From the NCBI GenBank assembly GCA_049799955.1, contig JBARIW010000018.1:62001-126000 (forward strand): 64,000 nucleotides of DNA. The letters run 5' to 3'. This stretch comes from JBGTFE01 sp049799955. GTDB taxonomy: Bacteria > Acidobacteriota > Blastocatellia > Pyrinomonadales > Pyrinomonadaceae. Below, piece after piece: positions 1-8,092 of the stretch; position 1 is the stretch's first letter; each line of letters begins with the position of its first letter. Position numbers and translations under genes: made by a program. Below the pieces are notes generated by a model. It was given only the letters and a program-made list of their open reading frames with translations, made no database searches and was not told where the DNA came from.

Positions 1-12
1 AGGAGAAATCAA

Positions 13-609
13 ATGTTTTCATTACAGGATTTACTCGGACAGGAACAGGGAAATCAGGCGGTTGACCAACTGAGCCAGAATTTAGGCTCAAATCATACGG
101 CGGTTAATTCGGCGATTCAGATGGCTTTGCCGCTGCTTTTGAGCAGTCTGGCAAAAAACGCTTCGACTCCCGAAGGCGCGCAGCAGCTAAACGGCGCGAT
201 TGAACAGCATCACGACGGAAGCCTTCTCGATAATTTATCGAGTTTTCTCGGCGGCGGAATTGACCCGCAGGCAAGCGGTCAGACAAACGGCGTCGGAATC
301 TTAGGGCATATTTTAGGCGATAATCAAACGCAGGCGGCGCAGCAGGTCAGCGAAAAATCCGGCTTGGATTTGGGACAGGTTACGCAGCTTCTCATCACGC
401 TCGCGCCGATTGTGATGGGTTTTCTGGGCAAGCAGAAGCAGCAGCAAAATCTCGACGCGGGCGGATTGTCAAATTGGCTCGGCGGTCAGAACGAGCAGAT
501 TCAGAACGCGCCGCAGGGCGGATTTTTGAGCGGAATACTTGACCGCGACGGTGACGGAAGCTCGATAGACGACATTGCCGGGATGGCGATGAATTATCTG
601 AGAAAGTAG
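13..609 (+). CDS. DUF937 family protein
   Basis: A 198-residue protein of the DUF937 (YidB-like) family, whose biochemical role is not known. The N-terminal half has the typical run of an amphipathic helix, a glutamine-rich stretch, a hydrophobic segment around residues 37-48 (MALPLLLSSLAKNA) and a glycine-rich loop, followed by a second hydrophobic segment near residue 135. The C-terminus carries a DRDGDGSSIDDI motif resembling a calcium-binding loop. The start is supported by AGGAG at 1-5, seven bases before the ATG. It appears to be a single-gene unit because a strong terminator follows at once. Family assignment is fairly secure; function is not. Confidence 0.8.
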   Translation: MFSLQDLLGQEQGNQAVDQLSQNLGSNHTAVNSAIQMALPLLLSSLAKNASTPEGAQQLNGAIEQHHDGSLLDNLSSFLGGGIDPQASGQTNGVGILGHILGDNQTQAAQQVSEKSGLDLGQVTQLLITLAPIVMGFLGKQKQQQNLDAGGLSNWLGGQNEQIQNAPQGGFLSGILDRDGDGSSIDDIAGMAMNYLRK

Positions 610-628
610 TTTTTGTATAATTGGGATT

Positions 629-667
629 AAAAATGCGGGTTTCGTCAAAAATCCGCATTTTTTTATT
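629..667 (+). terminator. intrinsic terminator after the DUF937 gene
   Basis: A 10-bp stem pairs AAAAATGCGG at 629-638 with CCGCATTTTT at 653-662 and runs into a T-rich tail, about 20 bases after the stop codon. Confidence 0.85.
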
Positions 668-755
668 GATTGAGAACATTCTGAAACAACTGTTAAATTT
701 TTCGCGTAATCAAACCTTACGCGTTTTATTTTATCAAAATATAAAAAGAAAAAAT

Positions 756-3380
756 ATGAATAGAAAATCATTTCGTCTGAAGGCTTTTGCGTTCCTGATG
801 ACATTTTTACTTAGTTTTTCACAGTTTGCGGCGGCGTGGACTCCGCAGAAAAATCTGTTTCTTCAACAGCAGGACGATGTTAAAAAGCTTCCGCCCGTGA
901 ATTGGATTAGAAGCCGCGCGATTGACGTAAAACACGTTTCGATTGACCTTCGTTTCGACTGGGAAAAGGAATCGGCTTACGGCACGACGACGATTACGAT
1001 TGCGCCGTTTAAGGACACCGACAAATTTTATCTCGATGCGGCGATGATGACGATTAATTCCGTCAAATTGCAGGATGGAACAAATTTAAAGTTCAATTAC
1101 GACGGCAAGAAAGACCTCGATAATCTGGAAATTTTGGCTGGTCGCACGCTCAAACGCGGCGAAGACATAACCGTTAAAGTCGATTATCGAACCAACTACG
1201 TCAATTCAGCCGACGCCGATACGGCAATCGGCAGCTTCGGTCGCGGGATTCGTTTTATCAAGCCGAACGAAGACGAACCCGACAAACCGATGCAAATCTG
1301 GTCGCAGGGCGAAACCGAATTTAACCGCTACTGGTTTCCTTCTTATGATACGCCGAATGATTTTCGCACATCGGAGCTTCGCGCGACAGTCGATAAAAAA
1401 TATTTTGTCGTCTCGAACGGAAAATTGATGGAAAACAAGGATAACGGCGACGGAACGCGAACTTTTTACTGGAAAATGGACCAGCCGTATTCTAATTATC
1501 TGACCTCAATCGTGGTCGGCGAATACGCGGAAGTGAAAAACGGCGAATACGACGGCAAACCGATTTATGCTTACGGTTATCCTTCGGAAACGAAGGAAGT
1601 CGCCGCGACGACGAAAAATCTGCCCGCGACGATTAAGTTTTTCTCCGAGAAAACGGGCGTAAAATATCCTTACGCGAAATATTCGCAAACGTTTGTCGAA
1701 GATTTCGGCGGCGGAATGGAGAATATTTCCGCCACGACGCAGATTGAAGAAATGATTCACGACGAGCGCGAGCTGCTCGAAACGGACAGCGAATCCTTGC
1801 AGTCGCACGAGCTCGCGCACCAGTGGTTCGGCGATTACGTAACCTGCCGCGATTGGGGACAAATCTGGCTTAACGAATCGTTTGCGACGTATTTTCAGTC
1901 GATGTGGGACGAGGAATTTAAAGGACACGACGAATTTCTCTACACCGACGTTCGAAACAACCAGCAGCAGACCATCGACACGTGGATGCAGGGCAATCGC
2001 CGCCCGATTGTTACAAAATATTACGCGAACAAGGACGCGATGTTCGATACATACGCATATCCCGGCGGCGGCTCGGTTCTGCACATGCTTCGCAAGCATC
2101 TAGGCGAAGAAAACTGGTGGAAAGCGATTAATCATTATCTCGTTTCGAACGCTCACCAGCCGGTTTCGACCGAAGATTTGCGCATCGCGATTGAAGAATC
2201 GACGGGCGAATCGATGGATTGGTTTTTCGACCAGTGGCTTTATCGTATGGGACATCCGGTTTTCGAAATTACGCAAAGCTATGACGACGCGAAAAAACAG
2301 GTATCGGTAAATGTTAAGCAGACGCAGAAGGTTGACCCGAAAAACGAATTTCCGCAGGTCGAATTTTACCAGTCGAAAGTCGATATCGAAGTTGACGGCA
2401 TCGTTCATCAGGTTTGGATAGAACCGAAGGCGGAAAATGTTTTCACATTTGATTCCGCTTCAAAACCGAAGCTCGTTAATTTCGATTACGAAGGCACTTT
2501 GCTCAAAGAATTGAAATTTGAAAAATCGGTTGACGATTTGATTTACCAGCTTGCCAACGATAAAGACGTTATCGGAAAACGCTGGGCGATGGCGGAATTG
2601 GTGAAAAAAGCGGCAAATCCGGCTGATAAGGCGAAGATTATCGCGGCTTTGCTGAACACGGCTGAAAAAGATTCGTTCTGGCATCTGCGCTCGGCGGCGA
2701 TTTCGGAAATCGGCGAAATGTCCGCGCCGCAGGGTTTGCCCGGAACTGAACCGCAAGCCGCTCAGATTGACGCGGCGACGGCGCAGGTCGCGCAGAAATT
2801 AGCCAAAGATACACAGGCGCAGGTTCGCATCAGCGCGATTTCGGTGCTCGGCGCGACCAGGGACGCCAAATACGCAGACCTTTATCTAACGGCTTTGAAC
2901 GACCAAAGCTACGGCGTTATCGATGCGGCGGCAATCGCGCTCGGCACGACAAAAAGCCCGAAAGCCTATGACGCTTTAATTAAACTGGTCGGCACGCCTT
3001 CGTGGAAAGGTCGCATCCAGATTGCCGGACTCAACGGTTTGGCGGCGCTCGGCGACAAGCGGGCGCTCGATGTCGGGCTGAAAAGCTATGCCGATAAAAA
3101 ACTGCCTTCCAACGCGAGAACAGCGGCTTTAACTGTTATCGGCTCAGCCGGTAAAGGCGACAGCCGCGCTTATCCTTTAATTTTCGAAGCCTTTAAAAAA
3201 TCGCTTGCCAGCAACGATTTTCAGGGACTTTTCAACGGCGTTCAGGCAATCGTCAAGCTCGCCGACCCGCGCGGTCAGGAAGCTTTTGATTTGATGAAGG
3301 AAAAATTCAAGAATCAGGCAAATATTCTCGGATTTGTAACTTTTTTTGAAGGGCAATTTAAAGAGGCGATTAAGAAATAA
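756..3380 (+). CDS. secreted M1 family metallopeptidase with C-terminal HEAT-like repeats (copy 1)
   Basis: A zinc aminopeptidase of the M1 (gluzincin) family, 874 residues from the ATG at 756. That start is chosen because it opens directly into a signal peptide (MNRKSFRLKAFAFLM, then a hydrophobic core ending at AAA). The in-frame TTG at 621 lies before the upstream terminator and is unlikely. The zinc motif HELAHQ begins at residue 351, with the third ligand E374 in LNESFATYF, giving HExxH-x18-E. The exopeptidase motif reads GGMEN near residue 320 (GAMEN in classical members). From about residue 600 the protein becomes alanine-rich and helical, with HEAT/PBS-like repeats. Expected location is the periplasm or outside the cell. 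It is a paralogue of the next gene. Confidence 0.92.
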   Translation: MNRKSFRLKAFAFLMTFLLSFSQFAAAWTPQKNLFLQQQDDVKKLPPVNWIRSRAIDVKHVSIDLRFDWEKESAYGTTTITIAPFKDTDKFYLDAAMMTINSVKLQDGTNLKFNYDGKKDLDNLEILAGRTLKRGEDITVKVDYRTNYVNSADADTAIGSFGRGIRFIKPNEDEPDKPMQIWSQGETEFNRYWFPSYDTPNDFRTSELRATVDKKYFVVSNGKLMENKDNGDGTRTFYWKMDQPYSNYLTSIVVGEYAEVKNGEYDGKPIYAYGYPSETKEVAATTKNLPATIKFFSEKTGVKYPYAKYSQTFVEDFGGGMENISATTQIEEMIHDERELLETDSESLQSHELAHQWFGDYVTCRDWGQIWLNESFATYFQSMWDEEFKGHDEFLYTDVRNNQQQTIDTWMQGNRRPIVTKYYANKDAMFDTYAYPGGGSVLHMLRKHLGEENWWKAINHYLVSNAHQPVSTEDLRIAIEESTGESMDWFFDQWLYRMGHPVFEITQSYDDAKKQVSVNVKQTQKVDPKNEFPQVEFYQSKVDIEVDGIVHQVWIEPKAENVFTFDSASKPKLVNFDYEGTLLKELKFEKSVDDLIYQLANDKDVIGKRWAMAELVKKAANPADKAKIIAALLNTAEKDSFWHLRSAAISEIGEMSAPQGLPGTEPQAAQIDAATAQVAQKLAKDTQAQVRISAISVLGATRDAKYADLYLTALNDQSYGVIDAAAIALGTTKSPKAYDALIKLVGTPSWKGRIQIAGLNGLAALGDKRALDVGLKSYADKKLPSNARTAALTVIGSAGKGDSRAYPLIFEAFKKSLASNDFQGLFNGVQAIVKLADPRGQEAFDLMKEKFKNQANILGFVTFFEGQFKEAIKK

Positions 3381-3381
3381 T

Positions 3382-3467
3382 TTCAAGATTTAAGATTCAA
3401 GATTTAAGATTTAAGATTAGAAAACGCCAGTCTCAATCTTGAATTTTGAATTTTGAATTTTGAATTC
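3382..3467. repeat. heptamer repeat hairpin, TTTAAGA family
   Basis: The left arm (about 3382-3418) repeats 7-bp units such as AAGATTT and the right arm (about 3435-3467) repeats TTTTGAA/TTTGAAT. The arms are imperfectly complementary. It lies between the first two M1 genes, 14 bp before the second start codon. Confidence 0.8.
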
Positions 3468-3480
3468 TTTTGGAGAATCT

Positions 3481-6084
3481 ATGAATTTCAAATTAATCAA
3501 CCGGAAATCAATAATATTAGTTTTAGCCTTTCTGCTTGCTTTTACAACGCTCGCGCAGGCGCAGCCGCAAACCGAAAAGCAAATCGAGAAGAAGGTGCTT
3601 CCGCCGATTCATTATGTCCGCAGCCGTGATTACGATATGCGGCACATCGCTTTGAATCTGAAGTTTGACTGGGAAAAAGAGCAGGCATACGGGACGGCGA
3701 CAATCACGCTCGCGCCGCTTGTTCAAAGTCTGAAAACGATTAATCTCGACGCGGGTTTGATGACGATTAGCTCGGTCAAACTGGCGAGCGGCGGCGACCT
3801 GCAATTTCAATATGATAAAAGCGCCAGCAATCTGGAAATCAGTCTCGACCGTGAATATAAAAACGGCGAGGCTTTAACATTTGTGGTCGAATATCGAACC
3901 GACGGCACGGTCGTTCCGAACACTTTAGGCTTCGGCGGCGGCGGCGGTTTGAAATTTATTAAGCCGAATGCCGATAATCCGAATCGTCGCCGCCAAGTCT
4001 GGTCGCAGGGCGAGAGCGATTACAACCGTTTCTGGTTTCCGTCGTACGATTCGCCAAACGATTTTGCCACAAGCGAGATGACCGCGACGGTCGAAAAATC
4101 GATGTTTGTCGTCTCCAACGGGAAATTGCTCGAACGCAAAGACAATAAAGACGGCACGGAAACTTTTCACTGGAAAATGGACACGCCGCACGCCAATTAT
4201 TTAACTTCAATCGTCGTCGGCGAATACTCGGAGGTCAAAGGCGAATATCTGGGCGTTCCGGTTTCGACTTATATTTTCCCGAACGAATTAAAAGACGGCG
4301 CGGTTTCGGTCAAAAGACTGCCGGAAATGGTCAAGTTTTTCTCCGAGAAATTGGGCGTGAAATATGCTTATCCGAAATATTCGCAGACGATGGCGGAAGG
4401 CTTCGGCGGCGGAATGGAAAATATTTCGGCGACGACGATGACGCCGACGATGATTCACGACGAACGCGAATTGCTCGATTTCGACAGCGAAGGCTTGCAG
4501 TCGCACGAGCTCGCGCATCAATGGTTCGGCGATTACGTAACCTGTCGCGAATGGTCGGAAATCTGGCTTAACGAATCGTTTGCGACATATATGCAGGCGC
4601 TCTGGGACGAAAATTCGAAAGGACACGAATATTTTCTTTATTCGGACGTTCGCTCGAATCAGCAGGCTTATATAAATACATGGAATCAAGGTCAGCGCAG
4701 ACCGATTGTTACGAAATATTATACAAACGCCGACGCTCTTTTCGACACATACGCATATCCGCGCGGCGGCGCTGTTCTGCATATGTTGAGAAAACATCTC
4801 GGCGACGAATTGTTTTTCAAATCGCTCAATCATTATCTGATGACAAACGCCAACACGCCCGTCCAGACCGAAGAGCTTCGCATCGCGATTGAAGAAGCGA
4901 CCGGACAATCGATGGACTGGTTTTTCGACCAGTGGCTTTACAAAATGGGACACCCGATTTTTGAAGTTACGCAGAATTACGACGCGGGCGCGAAAAAATT
5001 AACCTTAAACGTCAAGCAGACGCAGAAAATCGATTTGATGAACGATTATCCGCAGGTCGAATTTTTCCAAACCTATGTCGATATTGAAATTGACGGAAAC
5101 GTCCAGCGCGTCTGGATAAAACCGCAGGCGGAAAACGTCTTTACATTCGATGTCGCGCAAAAGCCGATGCTCGTCGATTTTGACAACGAGGGAACGCTTA
5201 TTAAGGAATTGAAATTCGAGAAATCGACTGACGAGCTTCTTTATCAATTCAAAAACGATAAAGACGTTTTAGGTCGCGTTTGGGCGATGAACCAGCTTAC
5301 GCCGCGCTGGCGTTCAAAAGACACGAATGACGCTGACAAGGCGAAAATTCTCGCGGCGCTCAATCAGGCAATAACAAATGACGCGGTTTGGATGGTTCGA
5401 CGCGACGCGATTCAAATCGTCGCGGCGGCGCAGGGCAATCCGAATGCGGCGAGTGCTACTTCCTTAAGCCTCGACCCGGCGACAATCAGCCAGTTGACGG
5501 CGGCGACAAAGGACAAAAATTCGAATGTCCGGGCAACGGCAATTTCCGGTTTGGGACGAACTTTGGACGCAAAATATACCGATATATTTCTCGCCGCTTT
5601 GAGCGACCAAAGCTACGGCGTGATTGATTCGGCTGCGGCTGCGCTCGGAAGAACGAAAGACGCGCGAAGCTTTGACGCGCTGACCAAACTGCTCGAAACG
5701 AGTTCGTGGAAAAACCGTATCAGAAATGCCGGATTAAGTGGACTGGCAACTCTGGGCGACAAGCGCGCGCTGGATTTAGGATTCAAATACATCGATAAAT
5801 CCTATCCGTCCGATGTTCAGGCAAGCGCTCTGGCTGTTCTGGCGGCAACCGGAAAAGGCGATGCGCGCGTTTTTCCGATTTTAATTGAGAATTTCAAAAA
5901 GACTCTGGAAAATAACCGTTTTCAAGCGGTTTTTCAGGGCTTGCCGACTTTTATCAGGCTTGCCGACCCGCGCGGACAGGAAGCCTTCGATATGGCAAAA
6001 GAGAAATTCAAAGACCAGCAGAATGTTCTCGGTTTTATCAGCCAGCAGGAAGCTCAATTCAAAAAAGCGATTGAGCAGAAATAA
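3481..6084 (+). CDS. secreted M1 family metallopeptidase with HEAT-like repeats (copy 2)
   Basis: Second M1 aminopeptidase, 867 residues, closely similar along its whole length to the preceding gene, including the C-terminal helical repeats. The ATG at 3481 has a GGAG five bases upstream and begins a signal peptide ending near AQAQ, so it is preferred to the upstream TTG at 3460. The zinc site is HELAHQ from residue 342 with E365; the exopeptidase motif is again GGGMEN. The identical motif spacing and the shared block around SYGVID in the repeat domain indicate a local duplication. Substrate preference cannot be told from sequence. A strong terminator closes the unit. Confidence 0.92.
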   Translation: MNFKLINRKSIILVLAFLLAFTTLAQAQPQTEKQIEKKVLPPIHYVRSRDYDMRHIALNLKFDWEKEQAYGTATITLAPLVQSLKTINLDAGLMTISSVKLASGGDLQFQYDKSASNLEISLDREYKNGEALTFVVEYRTDGTVVPNTLGFGGGGGLKFIKPNADNPNRRRQVWSQGESDYNRFWFPSYDSPNDFATSEMTATVEKSMFVVSNGKLLERKDNKDGTETFHWKMDTPHANYLTSIVVGEYSEVKGEYLGVPVSTYIFPNELKDGAVSVKRLPEMVKFFSEKLGVKYAYPKYSQTMAEGFGGGMENISATTMTPTMIHDERELLDFDSEGLQSHELAHQWFGDYVTCREWSEIWLNESFATYMQALWDENSKGHEYFLYSDVRSNQQAYINTWNQGQRRPIVTKYYTNADALFDTYAYPRGGAVLHMLRKHLGDELFFKSLNHYLMTNANTPVQTEELRIAIEEATGQSMDWFFDQWLYKMGHPIFEVTQNYDAGAKKLTLNVKQTQKIDLMNDYPQVEFFQTYVDIEIDGNVQRVWIKPQAENVFTFDVAQKPMLVDFDNEGTLIKELKFEKSTDELLYQFKNDKDVLGRVWAMNQLTPRWRSKDTNDADKAKILAALNQAITNDAVWMVRRDAIQIVAAAQGNPNAASATSLSLDPATISQLTAATKDKNSNVRATAISGLGRTLDAKYTDIFLAALSDQSYGVIDSAAAALGRTKDARSFDALTKLLETSSWKNRIRNAGLSGLATLGDKRALDLGFKYIDKSYPSDVQASALAVLAATGKGDARVFPILIENFKKTLENNRFQAVFQGLPTFIRLADPRGQEAFDMAKEKFKDQQNVLGFISQQEAQFKKAIEQK

Positions 6085-6102
6085 TCGGCTGTAAATTAAA
6101 AT

Positions 6103-6145
6103 AAAAACGCGAATCAACGCCGGTTGTTGATTCGCGTTTTTATTT
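6103..6145 (+). terminator. intrinsic terminator between M1 copies 2 and 3
   Basis: A perfect 16-bp stem joins AAAAACGCGAATCAAC (6103-6118) to its complement (6126-6141) across a 7-base loop, followed by TATTTTGTC. Confidence 0.9.
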
Positions 6146-6190
6146 TGTCTTTTTTAGGTTAAAATGACGGCGAGGTAATTTGAGAAATTT

Positions 6191-7852
6191 ATGCGTAAAC
6201 TGAGAATTTTCTTAATGTTTGTTTTTGCGGCGTTTTTGCAGATGCAGATTTGTGCCGTTTATATTTCCGCCCAAACCGAACCTGTTACCCGCCAGGAGAC
6301 GCTTCGCGGCTCGATAACGCCCGAACGCGAATGGTGGGATGTATTGCATTATCATCTGGCGATTGAGTTTTTTCCCGATAAAAGAACGATAAAAGGTTCG
6401 AACACCATTACTTTCAAGACTCTTAAAGCGGGAAATAAAATGCAGATTGATTTGCAGCCGCCGCTTGCCATTACGAAAATCACGCACGGCGCGGCAGAGC
6501 TAAAATTTGAGCGCGAAGGCAACGCTTATCACGTTTCGTTTGAAAAAGATTTGCCGCAGGGCGTCGAAGATAAAATCGAAGTTTTTTACGAAGGAAGACC
6601 GCAGGAAAGCAAAAATCCGCCATGGAGCGGCGGCGTAACGTGGGGAAGAGATGATTTGGGCGATAATTTCATCGTAACGACCGCGCAGGGAATCGGCGCC
6701 AGTATCTGGTGGGCAAACAAAGACCACGGCGCTGACGAGCCTGACCGCGGAATGCAGATTGACGTAACGGTGCCGGAAACTCTCTCTGCCGTTTCAAACG
6801 GGCGTTTGAAGAAAATTGACGAAAACACGCAGAACAAAACGAAAACTTTTCACTGGGAAGTTACAAATCCGATAAATAATTACGGCGTAAACGTAAATAT
6901 TGGCAATTATGTTCACTGGGAAGAGAAATTTAAAGGTTTGGGCGGCGATTTGGATATTCAGTATTGGGTTTTGGCGCATCAGAAAGAAGCGGCGATGAAG
7001 CAGTTCAAGGAAGTTCCGCGAATGCTCGAAGCATTTGAACACTGGTTCGGCAAATATCCGTTTTACGAAGACGGCTATAAGCTTGTCGCCGTTTCGTATC
7101 CCGGAATGGAGCATCAAAGCTCCGTAACATACGGAAATTATTTTAGAAACGGTTATATGGCGCGAGATTACAGCGGAAGCGGAGTCGGATACAAATTCGA
7201 TTTCATCATCGTTCACGAATCCGGGCACGAATGGTTCGGCAACAATATCTCGATGAAAGACGCCGCCGATATGTGGATTCACGAAGGCTTTACGAATTAT
7301 TCGGAAAATCTCTTCGTCGAATACTGGTTCGGTAAAGCTGACGCCGAAACTTACGTCATCGGCAGCCGCCGCAACATCCGTAACGACGCACCGGTAATCG
7401 GCACTTACGACTCAAACCGCGAAGGCTCGGGCGATATGTATTCAAAAGGCGGAAATATGCTGCATACAATCCGCCATATAATCAATGACGATGAAAAATG
7501 GCGCTCGATTTTGCTTGGTTTGAACAAGGATTTCTGGCATCAAACCGTAACGACGCAGCAAATTGAATCTTATATTTCAAACAAAGCGGGAATGGATTTG
7601 AGCAAAGTTTTCGACCAGTATTTGCGAACGATAAAAATTCCGCTCTTAAAATATAAGACCGACGGCAATAAATTGACGTTCGGATATGAAAACGTCGTTT
7701 CGGGCTTTGCAATGCCGCTTCGCATAAATGTCAACGGCAAGGAAATGAAAATTACCCCGACCGAGACGATGCAGACTTTAACTTTGCCCGAAGAAATTAA
7801 AACATTTGAAGTCAATCGCAACTTTTACATCAATGCGGAAATGATTAAATGA
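6191..7852 (+). CDS. secreted M1 family metallopeptidase, short form (copy 3)
   Basis: Third M1-type zinc peptidase, 553 residues, without the C-terminal helical repeats of its two neighbours and clearly more divergent. It starts with a signal peptide (MRKLRIFLMFVFAAFLQMQI). The zinc motif is HESGHEW from residue 342, with the third ligand E365 in IHEGFTNY. Where copies 1 and 2 have GGMEN, this one has GMEHQSS, so substrate handling probably differs. It lies behind its own terminator-separated promoter region and is the last gene before the metH riboswitch. It could be an aminopeptidase of the ERAP/LTA4H-like type found in many Bacteroidota and Acidobacteriota. Confidence 0.9.
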   Translation: MRKLRIFLMFVFAAFLQMQICAVYISAQTEPVTRQETLRGSITPEREWWDVLHYHLAIEFFPDKRTIKGSNTITFKTLKAGNKMQIDLQPPLAITKITHGAAELKFEREGNAYHVSFEKDLPQGVEDKIEVFYEGRPQESKNPPWSGGVTWGRDDLGDNFIVTTAQGIGASIWWANKDHGADEPDRGMQIDVTVPETLSAVSNGRLKKIDENTQNKTKTFHWEVTNPINNYGVNVNIGNYVHWEEKFKGLGGDLDIQYWVLAHQKEAAMKQFKEVPRMLEAFEHWFGKYPFYEDGYKLVAVSYPGMEHQSSVTYGNYFRNGYMARDYSGSGVGYKFDFIIVHESGHEWFGNNISMKDAADMWIHEGFTNYSENLFVEYWFGKADAETYVIGSRRNIRNDAPVIGTYDSNREGSGDMYSKGGNMLHTIRHIINDDEKWRSILLGLNKDFWHQTVTTQQIESYISNKAGMDLSKVFDQYLRTIKIPLLKYKTDGNKLTFGYENVVSGFAMPLRINVNGKEMKITPTETMQTLTLPEEIKTFEVNRNFYINAEMIK

Positions 7853-7910
7853 CGGAATAAATTGAGTGGTTGACTTCAAAAGCCCGAAAATATACACTTT
7901 ATCTTTAAAA

Positions 7911-7960
7911 CGTGGTGAGTTAGAGCGACTTGCGACCACGAAAAAAATCGCTAAAAAGCT
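7911..7960 (+). promoter_or_regulatory. SAM-II (SAM-alpha) riboswitch upstream of metH
   Basis: The sequence has the order and core of the SAM-II H-type pseudoknot. Stem P1 is CGTGGT (7911-7916) with ACCACG (7935-7940). A GAGTTA segment follows the 5' strand, like the GATTTA of known members, and TTGCG precedes the 3' strand. The loop AGCGA (7924-7928) pairs perfectly with TCGCT (7948-7952). The conserved GCTAAAAAG closes it at 7950-7958. SAM-II RNAs bind S-adenosylmethionine and control methionine and SAM genes. Here the next gene is methionine synthase and an intrinsic terminator stands 31 bases further on, which suggests transcriptional control. Recognised by eye against remembered SAM-II sequences; no covariance search was run. 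Confidence 0.85.
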
Positions 7961-7991
7961 AAGAGTTTCAACCGAAATATTTTTACAAAAG

Positions 7992-8026
7992 AAAACTCTG
8001 TGCTTATTTGGCGCAGAGTTTTTTAA
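7992..8026 (+). terminator. terminator/attenuator of the metH leader
   Basis: A 12-bp stem AAAACTCTGTGC (7992-8003) and GCGCAGAGTTTT (8011-8022), with one G-U pair, ends in a run of T. It lies between the SAM-II element and metH, so it may be the expression platform. It could also simply terminate the upstream M1 gene. Confidence 0.75.
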
Positions 8027-8035
8027 GTTTGAAAG

Positions 8036-8090
8036 ATGGTCTTTGGTCTTTGGTCTTTGCCAAAACCCAAAACCTAAAACCCAAAACCAA
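8036..8090. repeat. heptamer repeat, GGTCTTT and CCAAAAC units
   Basis: Three or more GGTCTTT units are followed by four units close to CCAAAAC. The two halves are both 7-bp periodic but only loosely complementary. The second half ends 2 bp before the metH start codon. Confidence 0.75.
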
Positions 8091-8092
8091 AA

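Noticed and set aside
621..755. Upstream in-frame extension of the first M1 peptidase
   Set aside because: It begins inside the DUF937 terminator and would bury the signal peptide 45 residues from the N-terminus.
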